From the NCBI GenBank assembly GCA_964020155.1, contig OZ026569.1, forward strand, positions 1,608,971-1,672,970: DNA of 64,000 bases. Reading direction: 5' to 3'. The notes beneath the pieces were generated by a model. That model made no database searches and had not been told where the DNA came from. It was given only the letters and a program-made list of their open reading frames with translations. A program made the position numbers and the translations under genes. Positions 26,448-36,675 of this stretch are shown here, one piece after another. The stretch's first letter is position 1. The number at the start of each line of letters is the position of its first letter. The stretch is from Chondrilla cf. caribensis (Eukaryota; Porifera; Demospongiae; Chondrillida; Chondrillidae).

Positions 26448-27358
26448 GATATGCAGTCCCCTCGTTTCTTCAAGAGCCACATGCCTTACAAACTTATGGT
26501 TGGAGAGGAGCCAGCAAGGTCACCTGCAAAATATATTTATGTTGCCAGGAATCCAAAAGACGTGGCTGTTTCCATGTACCACAATGCAAAGGTTTTCAAA
26601 ATAAACGAAACTGATGTGCAGTTTGACGGTCCATGGGATGCATTCTTTGAAGAGTTCCTTGTCGGAAATGTCCCAATGGGTTCATGGTTTGATCATGTAC
26701 TGGAATGGTGGGAACATAAGGGTAAGTACTTGTAATGCATTTAAGTAGTATTCCTTGTAACCCAAGAATTGTGGATGAAAGGTTTGGCGGATTATGAGAA
26801 TTCATTATACATGCAAAATATGGAAATACAGTATGTCTATCTATAATAATATTAGTATACATCACGAATAATAGTGATGAATCATCAATATTAATACCAG
26901 ATATGCATATATTATGTTCATGACTGTTGTAAAATTATTTCATTGTCTTTCTTAGGACAATTGTATAATGGACGACATTGTTTAATGAAATGATAATATT
27001 ATTATCATAATTAATATTCTCTTTAGATGCAGCCAACATTCTATTTCTCAAATACGAGGATAGAAAGAAAGATCTTCGTCAAGCCATTGAATCCATCGCA
27101 TCCTTTCTTGGGTACAAGCTTGAACCTCAGGTGGTGGACTTGATTGCTCAACAGTGCACCTTCCAGTCCATGAAGAAGAATCCTACAGCAAACTGGTCTT
27201 GGAATTACAAAAGACACATTGCCGAGTTTGAATTTATGCGTAAAGGCATTGTCGGAGATTGGAAAAACTACTTTACAGAAGACCAAAACAAAAGACTCAA
27301 CGATGAGTTCGCTAGGAGAATGGCTGGGACCGGTTTGGATTTTGAATTTGAACAGTAA
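26448..27358 (+). pseudogene. Sulfotransferase copy 2, 5'-truncated
   Basis: Exons 26448-26721 (274 nt) and 27027-27358 (332 nt) are almost identical to exons 2 and 3 of SULT copy 1 and remain open, including FFKSHMPY, YVARNPKDVAVS and RKGIVGDWKNYF. The exon carrying the start codon and the PAPS loop PKSGTTW is missing. The duplicated block begins inside SULT intron 1, and exon 1 of LAAO copy 3 on the other strand lies directly upstream. Without that exon it cannot bind PAPS normally. The intact frame means either recent origin or use of an unseen alternative first exon. I favour a recent pseudogene. Confidence 0.8.
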
Positions 27359-28165
27359 TCAAGTTGTCAATTATAGTTTGCCATTCAAATATAATTTACT
27401 TATATCTCACTATTATAATGAATCTCTTAAATTTAATCATCATACTCAAGTATGGCTGAACATGATCATAATGTACCCAATTTGGCTTTTGAAGATTTTA
27501 TGAGGTTTAAACATTTTATCACATATACATAGAGTGAATTCTCGTCAATCTGCAACAATTCATTCATTTTCCAAAAATATGGTGCATATGGATTAATGAG
27601 TTTGAATTCAGCAGATCTAAATTTAATGGATATTCATTGGTAGTTGTACATATTAGGGAATTTGTGGTGGTAATTTGGCAGATAGAGTTGTATAGCGGAT
27701 TAATGAGAATTCACTGTAATATTAATAATATTATACAAGTGATGAGCTCACTCCACAGCACTGATTACATTATATATATCATATTATGACATTGTACACA
27801 CAAGTATATATATAACTCAGCTGATCTATTATGATGATCCCATGGCCAGCCAATTATAAGGACCAATTATATAATATGGATTGTATTTCGATAATTGATA
27901 CAAGTAATATGACAATTAAAAGATAGACATAATATATAATAATATATATACTATATAGATATCAACAACACATGCTCATTATTATTATTAAAATGAAAAA
28001 TCAATATAAAATATCATAGTATTCGTATGTAATTATGATAGTTACAAAAAAGTTTGACAAAATTTAATACTCAAAATAATTAACAGTAACATCTTTAATA
28101 TATCTATCATGTAGGAAATACATGCAGAGTGAATTAGACAAAAAATTCATAGTTGGATTATTCAC
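27359..28165. other. Convergent intergenic region between SULT copy 2 and LAAO copy 4
   Basis: AT-rich, no gene seen. Contains an inverted-repeat MITE at about 27531-27716. Confidence 0.6.
27531..27716. mobile_element. MITE, AGTGAATTCTCGTCAATC-type ends
   Basis: The left end agagtgaattctcgtcaatc and the right end, reversed, acagtgaattctcattaatcc form inverted repeats of the same family as 20841-21018. It is absent from the matching position after SULT copy 1. Confidence 0.65.
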
Positions 28166-29749
28166 TTATTGCTCATTATGGATATAAAACTGAAAAGCTG
28201 CTCTTAGACCAGACTGTAGGGCACCTTCAATCCAACCAGGAATCCACAATAGCCTGTCTCCAGCCAAATACATCCTCTTGTTTATACTGCGGTTCATAAG
28301 CTTGGAACCCTTCAAGTATGAGATTGAGATGGCTCATTAACAGTAAATGCATTTGAGAAGTGGCATACAGTGCCTTGTTCATACTCACTCCCTATCTCTG
28401 GGTGAATGGAAGATATTTCGTGTACCATTTCCTCCAAAATTTCTTCTTCACACACGCTGGCATAACGATTTGCAAACGGTGGCCAAATGTAACACGTCAG
28501 AATACCTCCCTTTGTCTGCCCTTCAAGGTCAGATTCTGCAACACTGGGATAAACAAGTTGTAATGTAATTGTAGACTTAATCAATCTACTTGCTCCTCCA
28601 TTGATGCCATCTTTTTCCCAGAATCGAGTCTTGCACTGCAAGAGAACTTTGCAGGTGGAGGCGAGACGAAAAGCTGATATCACATTACAATATTCCGGTG
28701 GAAGTGATGGGATGAATTCAATTTCAAGTAGATTAACAACCGGGGTGGTCACAATTACAGCATCTCCGGTGATCTCTACTTCTGCTTGTGTTTTGTTATC
28801 GAACGCAGTGACAACAACTGATTGGTCATCATAGTGGATCTTACGGACACAAATTCCGAGTCTTAGGCTCTGGTTCAGTTCTACTTCCCTATTCCATCCA
28901 TTTGGATTCCTTTCGAGGAATTTCTCGGCAAATGCCTGTAATCCCCCTTCATAAGTGTGCATGGGGTCAAGCCAAAAATCATTTATGCAGTAGAATATCA
29001 CAAAGGTAACAGACCAGTGCCAAGGAAAAGGGATACTACACATAGACTGTGCAGCAATAGCACCTTTGGTCCATGGCAAAAGTTGATGTAGTTGGCGGAG
29101 AATATCACTCTCTGAATCGCTGAACCTTGACTGAAGATCGGTTAGAGGATTGCTACACAGGAAGGCTTGAACAGACATGTCGGACCATGTGTCCAGCCAC
29201 TGCTCCCAGGCACGAGTGCAACCATTGGGTACCTTTCGTCCTTGTGCTAATTTTCTTCGCAGGGATTCCAACAGGGGACTAAGACTTGTCATGAAGTAAG
29301 AATCTATCAAAACAAAACAGAAAATGAATTGACAGTCAGAGCTATATAATATAATGTTGAATTGTTCATCAAACTCACTGATGTCAGATATGCAGTATTT
29401 TGTTTTAATTCCTTTGCTTAGGTTCTCATCCCATCCAGGCCACAATTTACTGATATTTCCACCTGAATCTGTGTTCCATTCTGTAAAATGTCATGGCATC
29501 TTCAGGATGTACCCCATATTATAATAATATTATCTATTGTGTTACATGGGCATTAATCAAAGATTCTGCCAAGGCAATATCAGGGATATTGCCCACTCAG
29601 GTGAGCCAATATCAAATAAGTGCCTACGTATGTTATGCTATATATGTTTCTTTGATTAGCCATAGATGGCAATTTTTTTTGTATTCCGGATCCCATGTGA
29701 TGTCAAATAACGTCTATTATGTGCAATCACAGTTCCCTATAATATAACT

Positions 29750-30545
29750 GAAATACTTCTACCGAATAACCTCACCTGGCACCTCCTTTTTAATAAGACA
29801 AGCTTGTGAAATATCCAATGGTTTAAATTCAATTGATTATACCTCATGGATTCATAGAGTTAAAACGAAACTATTACATCTGGGATTCAATCTTGACTTT
29901 GTCTCCCCAAGCCGTGAAGCAGTCTTATCCAGGCTCCATGATCAAACTATACAACAATTTAGATCAGACATTGACTGTACACAGGGTCTTACCCCATCTG
30001 GTGGGAGTAAACTGAGAACCTACAGGCTGATTAAACCCAATACCTTTGAACCTGAACCATATCTATCCATGATTTCCAATCCCATGGTAAGACAAGCCGT
30101 TACAAAATTTCGCATCTCTGACCACAAGCTTGCCATAGAAATTGGCCGACATTGTAGACCACCTAAACCTGTAGAAGATCGCACATGCTCCCTATGCAAT
30201 TCACAATCTGTGGAAGACGAAATACATTTCTTAATTCACTGTTCCGCATATGATTTCATCAGATTCAATCTTTTTCAATTGGCAACCAACTTGAACCACA
30301 ATTTCAGATCCTTATCTTCTACAGATAAGTTTATCTTTTTAATGCGCAATAAAAACAAATCCATCATTGAACGAACATCCAACTTTATTCACAAGGCCAT
30401 GCAGCACAGATACTCCCTAATGTCCCCCAACATTTAATTGATGTTCACTGTATTTTATCATGTTATACTGTTAGATATATTGCTGCAATATATTGCAATT
30501 GATTATTTCAAGCTGAGGTCAAGGGCCGTTTTGGCTATATGACCG
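29750..30545 (+). mobile_element. 5'-truncated LINE-like retroelement 3' end
   Basis: An open frame from about 29757 to 30437 (about 226 codons) encodes the C-terminal region typical of invertebrate reverse-transcriptase polyproteins. It includes SKLRTYRLIKP, AVTKFRISDHKLAIEIGRH and a zinc-finger-like CSLCNSQSVEDEIHFLIHC. No RT catalytic motifs are present, so it is 5'-truncated. It sits in intron 2 of LAAO copy 4 (after exon 3 in genomic order). The matching place in copy 3 (about 20240) lacks it. Confidence 0.75.
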
Positions 30546-31123
30546 ATGATGACTATATAACAGACATGCAGAGCTTTGGTACTTGTTGCTCATTTCTATC
30601 TTGTAAGTACGTATGACAAGTACCGCATCAAGTCATAAGATCTACGTACATATAACCCACCTTTCTGTGTGATTCTATCAGGTCCTCCAAAAGAAATAAA
30701 GCACTTGTCACAGCTGTTCATGAATTTTTCAGGAGTGAGTTTGAAATGTGCTGACGCATAAAAATCAGCGATAAAGTGAGGTGTAGCCTTTCCTTTTGTT
30801 GAAACAACTTCCTCTGGACTACCAGGGAATCGCATTGCTCCACCTGTTTGGAAGAATATAAATGTCATTCAATCATCGCAATTACTGTAACAATAATATT
30901 ATTCATGATTAGTCTATGATCGGTAGAAGTAACCCCATATATACACTGCACTGTTAATACTCAATTTGGGGTACTGCACCTCAAATTCACATAACATAAA
31001 CACAACTGCTGTGTCCTCAGTTTCAGAGTACAACTAAAAATGATCTGTTCAAACCTCACAATTCTTTTATTAAGTGCATGTTTACAAACTTGTGGGCATT
31101 TCCAACGAAATTAAAAAGCAATA

Positions 31124-31300
31124 CAGTGAATTCTCGTTAATCCACCACCACTTTATCTGCCAAACCTTTAAATCCACCACACTTTTCCAGTACAAATATA
31201 ATGTATACAAATACCAATGAATATCCAGTTAATCTGCCAAAATCATTAATCCGCCATATTGTTTGAAAACAAATTGTGGTGGATTAATGAGTACTCACTG
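31124..31300. mobile_element. MITE with TA target duplication, 177 bp
   Basis: The ends CAGTGAATTCTCGTTAATCC and, reversed, CAGTGAGTACTCATTAATCC are flanked by TA on both sides. It is a paralogue of 20841-21018. The TA duplication suggests a Tc1/mariner or pogo-type source. Confidence 0.75.
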
Positions 31301-31645
31301 TATGAATGAATATTTCAACTTCATGGAAGTCAAATGAATATTATATAGACTAAAGAATTGACCTTTAAACAATGAATAGGTTTGAATAGGTTGGTTTCAT
31401 GTCAATCTGACATTAGTTTCTACCCAAGGTTCAAAAAAGCATCGTCTTTGGCAAAGATGCATGATATACTCTTAGATATACATATTGACTATAATATAAC
31501 TAGAAAAGAGTTGACAAAATAAATTACTGGATTTATGCCAAACAGCTGAAAGAGACTGAAGTCTTTATCAGTTGGGGGACCAACGTCCAATATTGATGGT
31601 AACCAGTGATAACCTCCCAGTCATCCAAATCATCAAAAAGGAACC

Positions 31646-31824
31646 TGTAACGTCTTCACCAGGGGAGCTAAATGAACAACGCACTTCACTTGTTCAGTAC
31701 TTCTTTAATCAATTACATTTCCACATCCAATCATTCAAGATAATACAAAAACAACGGATATCAATAATCAAGCTAATAGCACAATACAATCTAAATCATA
31801 CAATACCACACACACTCTACTACC
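31646..31824 (-). repeat. 3' LTR of gypsy element
   Basis: Direct repeat of 35144-35332 with scattered substitutions and small indels. The terminal TG at the polypurine-tract side is altered to GG in this copy. Confidence 0.85.
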
Positions 31825-32127
31825 CTCCTCCCCCTAAGATTGGAAGTCAGCTCATTCCAAAACAATCTGGTGGGCAATGTGGTCGGGTAGACCTCCTTAT
31901 GGCTGGCTGCTCCTGAGCAGAGGATACCTGTCTATCCGGCTGATTGACAGTTGAAGGAATGAAACATGTCTCTCTGATCGGTGTCCTCCGAGGCATCGTT
32001 GTCCATTGGTTCAGGCTGCATGGCCCGAGCACACACATGATCCACATGGTGCCAGACTTCTCGCCCATCCTTAAGACGCACCATGTATGACAGCAGTCCT
32101 CGTTTGGCAGGTCCTCCTTCGGTCCAC

Positions 32128-33042
32128 CTACGTATTTGGCACGACTGAAAGGGCCCATACTTGAACATGTCCACCAGCCTGGAATTTGCGATGTTTTGTG
32201 AGTTGGTCATGGTAGGCTTCTTGACTTTGCTGCTTCAACTGCACTCTGGAGTTCAAGCTAGGTTTGAAGAGATCGAGTCTCGTGCGGATCCTTCTGCCCA
32301 TGAGTAACTCTGATGGTGACACTCCAGTTGTTGAATGGGGCGTGCTCTGGTAATGTAGAAGGAATCTTGAAACACGTGTGGCAATGGAACCTTGAGTGTT
32401 GGCCTTCATAGTCTCCTTGAAGGTTTGTACTGCACTCTCAGCCAGATTGACCGTTGGTTGAAGGATGGTAAGGAGACTATGATTAATTCCATTGGCCTTG
32501 ACGAATTTTTGGAACACCTCACTGGTGAAGACGGAACCATTGTCAGTTACCAGCATTTTCGGAATACCATGAGCGGCAAAGACAGAACGGAACTGCTCAA
32601 TGGTGGTTTCTGTTGTAGTGTTGGCAACTGGTTTCACCTTTGAATGGGCATCAACAATCACCAAGAACATGTGTCCTAGAAATGGTCTGGCATAGTCAGC
32701 GTGCATACGCACCCAAGGACACTGTGGCCACTCCCAAACATGTAGTGGGGCTACTGATCGTCGTTCTTGACACATTTTGCACAATGTCATTGCTACCCTT
32801 CCTTCAATCCCCTTGTCCATCTGTGGCCACCAGAAATAACTATGAGCTAAGTTATTCATGCGGGACACTCCAAGGTGTCCTTTGTGGAGTTGATCGAGAA
32901 CACCCTGCCGACCAACAGTAGGTATAATAACTCTGGATCCCCACATGACACAACCAGCATGAACACTAAGTTCTTTGTGACGACGCTGGTATGGTGCCAG
33001 GGTCTCATCTGTTGTCACGGACTTGTGAGAGAACAGGGTCAC
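32128..33042 (-). pseudogene. gypsy integrase region
   Basis: Open for about 304 codons. It shows the H2C2 zinc region (HKGHLGVSRM...CKMCQERR) and the catalytic D,D,E core: D in MHADYARPF, D in LVTDNGSVF, E in NLAESAVQTFKE. The C-terminal part (TGVSPSELLMGRRIRTRLD) is typical of gypsy integrases. Intact alone, but the rest of the polyprotein is broken. Confidence 0.85.
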
Positions 33043-33850
33043 GATCAGTCCACATTCTTATTTGGTGAGAGGTGATTGAAGATGAGTCCAGAGGTTCCAT
33101 GACCAAGATGGTCTCTCCTGGTATCAGCACTTCCGTTGGCTCCTCTGGCAGTGGCAGTTGGCTGAGGGAATCAGTGTTGGCATGCTTGCTCCCAGGCTTA
33201 TATACAATTTGGTAATCATATGCACTGAGGGTGAGAGCCCATCTATGAACTCTAGCTGATGCTATTGCAGGTATGGCATTCCTGGTGTCCCAGGTACTCA
33301 ACCTTCTCTTGCAAAAACTTACACTTGCTCAACTTCAGCTTGATGCCGGCCTTCCCCAGTTGCTCAAGGACAGCATCCAAATTCTTCAAGTGCTCTTCTT
33401 CAGTACTGCCAGTGACAAGTATGTCATCAAGATATGCACAAACATGATGAAGACCTTGCATCAGAGAATCCATTGTCCTCTGATAAATGGCAGGTGCTGC
33501 AGAGATCCCAAAAGGCAAGGAGTTATACTGGAAGAGTCACCTGTAGGTGTTAATCGTGCATGGTGAGTGGCTTGGAGCTGTTGTCGAGGGGGAACTGTAG
33601 ATACGCATGGACAAAGTCGAGCTTCAAGAATGTGGTACCTCCTGAAAGCGATCCAAACAGGTCCTCAGAGGAAGGGGCTAAGTATCTACCAATGCAGCTT
33701 GTCGGTCACCTTGTAATCTCCACAAATTCTCGCTGACCCGTCTTTCTTGACCACAGGTACTATAGGAGCAGCCCACTCCGAAAACTGCACTCGCTCTATG
33801 ATGTCCTCCTTTTCCAATCTTTCCAGTTCCTTTTCAACCTTGTCCCTTAA
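33005..33850 (-). pseudogene. gypsy reverse transcriptase with RNase H deletion
   Basis: LAPSSEDLFGSLSGGTTFLKLDFVHAY, PFGISAAPAIYQRTMD and the catalytic YLDDILV are readable, but in different frames and with internal stops. The thumb ends at VEYLGH. The next readable block (WDTRNAIPA...LTLSAYDYQIVYKPGSKHANTDSLSQLPL) is the end of RNase H, so several hundred bases are missing. Confidence 0.85.
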
Positions 33851-33912
33851 GGCATAAGGTACTGAGCGGGCCTTAAAAACCTTGAGCTGCGCCTGTTAGT
33901 CCACATGAATCT

Positions 33913-34413
33913 TCACAGCGGTATCCTGCAGGCAGCCCAAACTATCCTCAAACACTGAGGTATGGCGATCCAGGATATCTTGACACAGCTGGGTTTCAAT
34001 GAGTGGAGGGCATGTAGCTTGGGCCAGTCCAGGGTCAAATGCTCTAGCCAGTCACGACCGAGTAGGCTAGGGCCATCTCCATCAACGACAAGCATGCTGG
34101 ATTGGAGGGACTGGTTCTGGTATGCTACTCGAACATCCAGTGATCCTTCCACTGTGATTGGTTCACGTGCGGTTGTGGGTTGCAATGGCGGTGTGTTAGG
34201 CGGAGGCCATAACTCGTGGTAAGTCGCTTTGCTGATGATTGACAGCGTTGCCCTTGTATCCACCTCCATCTCGACCCGAACTCCATTTAAAGACACCTTA
34301 ACTGCAAGTGGGTCTGAGTGTGGTGTTGGCAGGTGGAACATAATATACACATCTGAATCTGCATCTGGATCGTGAGAAGCTACAGTTGATTTGTCGGCGG
34401 TGACTTGATGCAT
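33913..34413 (-). pseudogene. gypsy aspartic protease region
   Basis: Retropepsin-like segment VEMEVDTRATLSIISKATY. The catalytic triad that should read D-T-G is D-T-R here, which should abolish activity. LLGRDWLEHLTLDW matches the conserved 'LLGRDWL' block downstream. Confidence 0.8.
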
Positions 34414-34419
34414 TCTCTT

Positions 34420-35140
34420 GTGAGGTACAGGCTGTGGCCTTTCTTTCCACAGTTATGGCAAACAGACTTGGGATGAGAACAATCGCCTAGGTTATCGAGT
34501 TTCCCACATCGATAGCAATCATACGGTGACTTATGGGGAAATGCCAGCATGGCTTGACTGATGTACACGATGAACGGTGACATTTTCTGACAATGTTGAA
34601 TGCATATCCTTCACTTGTCGCTCAGCCGTCTCCATCACGAGGGCTAACTGCAAAGCTGCTTTGTAGGAGAGCTTGGGTTCGGCCAACAGACGTTTCTGCC
34701 AGCGTTTGTCCACGATCCCATAGACTATCCGATCACAGATCATCTCGTCTAGGACAGCCCCGAACTCTCAGTTTTCTGACAAGCGTTTCAACTCTGCCAC
34801 AAAGTCAGCTACTGACTCCTCGGGGTGTCTACTCCACGAGTGAAACTTGTAGCGTTCGACGATAACTGAGGGTTTCGGTTGCAAGTGTGTCGACATCGCC
34901 CGAACGATGTCTTCATAGGGGACGCCAGCAGGTGCTCGTGGGGTGAGAACATTCTTTATCGTGCGGTATGTGGAGGGGCTACAAGTGCTCAGAAGGATAG
35001 CACGTTTCTTGTCAGCGTCCTTGACATCGTTCACAAGGAAATACTGCCTGAAGCGCTCTGCGTAGGAGTCCCAGTCCTCTGAGGCGCTGTTGAAACCTCC
35101 AAGTGTGTCATGGAACGTAGCCACTTCGTCCTCATTGCCA
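34420..35140 (-). pseudogene. gypsy gag with zinc knuckles
   Basis: The capsid-like segment (WDSYAERFRQYFLVND...KRAILLSTC) ends in an in-frame TGA at 34768-34770 where a sense codon before EFGAVLDEM is expected. The frame then continues to MICDRIVYGI. Two CCHC-like knuckles follow at about 34430-34520 (CYRCGK..., CHNCGKKGHSLYLTREC); the first lacks its His. No good in-frame ATG after the LTR was found. Confidence 0.8.
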
Positions 35141-35143
35141 AAA

Positions 35144-35332
35144 TGTAAAGTCTTCACCAGGGGAGCTAAACGAACAACGCACTTCACTTGTTCAGCACTT
35201 CTTCAATCAATCACTTTTTTACATCCAATCATTCGAGATACAGTAATACAAAAACAACGGATACCAATAATTAGGCTAATAGCACAATACAATCTAAATC
35301 ATACAATACCACACCACACACACTCTACTACA
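35144..35332 (-). repeat. 5' LTR of gypsy element
   Basis: 189-bp direct repeat partner of 31646-31824. On the minus strand it begins TGTAGTAGAGTG and ends TTTACA, followed by a TGG-starting stretch that could be the primer-binding site. Confidence 0.85.
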
Positions 35333-35662
35333 GAACCAAGAAGGAAGGAATTGACCCATTGCAGTTACAGTTCACTTCACGTCACATATACAACACATTG
35401 ACAAAGAGAACACAACTGCAATTTGTAGCGTACAATAGTGTACATACTTTATGTGTGTGGGGAGAATGGTGGTGTTTTTGCTTGGCTGGTCTTCTATGTA
35501 CATGTACATATTATACAATCAAACCTAGTGCCCCTCCCCCCCCCCCACACACACAACTTATATACACCACCTACCATTCCATATATTAATAATTTTATAA
35601 TTATACAGGTAAGTGAAGGATGTTTGACAATGTATACTCCTCAGACCACACTGCCTGTTGCC

Positions 35663-35950
35663 CTGTCACGAAAAATATGGTCCGCTGCCAAAAACAGTCC
35701 CCGGGGACCGGAAATAGAGGCAAAACCAGTCTGTGCAGACAGGTTTTCGACGTCCTGAATGGTCCGCTTGTGCCTAACCCTAACCAAAACCCTAGCCCTA
35801 ACTCTAACCCTAACCCCGAAACCCTAACCTTAACCCAAACCCTAACCCTAACCATTTTTGATGGTACATATTGAGTCCCAGGGAGACCAACTATGGTGCC
35901 AAAAAAGTCCGGGGGACCACTTTAGGCGGGGACCACTTTTCGTATGACAG
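35663..35950. mobile_element. MITE-like element carrying telomere-type repeats
   Basis: The ends CTGTCACGAAAAATATGGTCC and, reversed, CTGTCATACGAAAAGTGGTCC form imperfect inverted repeats. The interior at 35773-35853 is a degenerate CCCTAA array. It splits DNA that is continuous at 23950-23990 in the sister unit, so it inserted after the duplication. Confidence 0.65.
35773..35853. repeat. Interstitial telomere-like (CCCTAA)n tract
   Basis: About 13 degenerate units of CCCTAA (TTAGGG on the other strand) with AAACCC and GAAACC variants. TTAGGG is the usual metazoan telomere repeat. Here it is internal to an insertion in LAAO copy 4 intron 1. Confidence 0.85.
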
Positions 35951-36675
35951 CCCATTACAACATCATCAGTTGAACAGCTAAAGCTTTGCTATTTTCAATT
36001 TGCCTTGTCGCCAATAGCAACCATGACAATTTCTGAGCATGTTGTGATACATACAATATCACATCCACAAATAGTGGTGGAATATTATTACAGTGTATAA
36101 CATGCATCGCTTACCCTCGGCGTATAGTCCCCTGGTGAACGGTTCCCTCACCGTCTGCACTCGACCTCCAACACGATCTTTAGTCTCGAGAATTTCCACT
36201 TCGTGACCAGCTTGAGACAGCTCGTAACCTGCGCACAAACCCGACATGCCGGCTCCTACAATGAGGACTTTCTTTGGATTAGTCGTCTTCGTGAACTTCC
36301 ATTTCGGATCGGGGTTCCTCATTCGTCCACTGGTCCATTCTTTATAGGCGTAGTTCAGACCGTACTGGGGAATGTCCAGGAAGAGTTGCTTTACTAGATC
36401 GCTCTCCTGAGGAGGTCCGTTTCCCTTCAAACTGGGCACGCTGTATCCGTCCAATCCTTTGAATGGATGTTCTTCGGGAAGATCGATGTTCTTCAGCCAA
36501 AACGTACGGGCAGAGTACCAATCTGGCTCCATACTAGCACTGGTAAGTAGCAAACGTAGCCTATTTAGTGACTCGGTATTTTATGTGTCATAATAACGCT
36601 TTATACTGTTGCTATCGCTTTATACAGTATAAAATTGCTGTATAATAGTACTGTTTCTATAGTAACGGATGCTAT

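Larger units (their letters stand above)
31646..35332 (-). mobile_element. Ty3/gypsy LTR retrotransposon, degenerate
   Basis: Two short LTRs (about 180-189 bp, TGT...ACA in element orientation) flank a 3.3-kb interior. Perfect 5-bp target duplications GAACC lie at 31641-31645 and 35333-35337. The minus-strand order is gag, zinc knuckles, protease, RT, integrase, the Ty3/gypsy order. A purine-rich tract GGGGGAGGAGGG abuts the 3' LTR. The RNase H region is largely missing: the RT end runs directly into RNase H C-terminal sequence near 33280. Several frames are broken, so it is not autonomous. It inserted in intron 1 of LAAO copy 4; copy 3 lacks it. Confidence 0.9.
28166..36532 (-). pseudogene. 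L-amino-acid oxidase-like copy 4, frameshifted
   Basis: Same exon set as copy 3: 36115-36532 (418 nt), 30661-30843 (183), 29379-29480 (102) and 28166-29303. Exons 1-3 are intact. In exon 4, near 28325, a net 5-nt gain (duplication of an ATCTCA-like hexamer) shifts the frame after NEP. A stop at 28312 then replaces the last approximately 55 residues, including the C-terminal FAD-contacting GE...WIEGALQSG block. The remaining exon 4 sequence is highly similar to copy 3, so the lesion is recent. Intron 1 has absorbed a gypsy element and a MITE, and intron 2 a LINE fragment. Probably a fresh pseudogene; a truncated product or an assembly error are the alternatives. Confidence 0.8.

Noticed and set aside
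35601..35855. Low-complexity protein on either strand over the telomere-like tract
   Set aside because: The frame is created by CCCTAA-type repeats within a mobile element.
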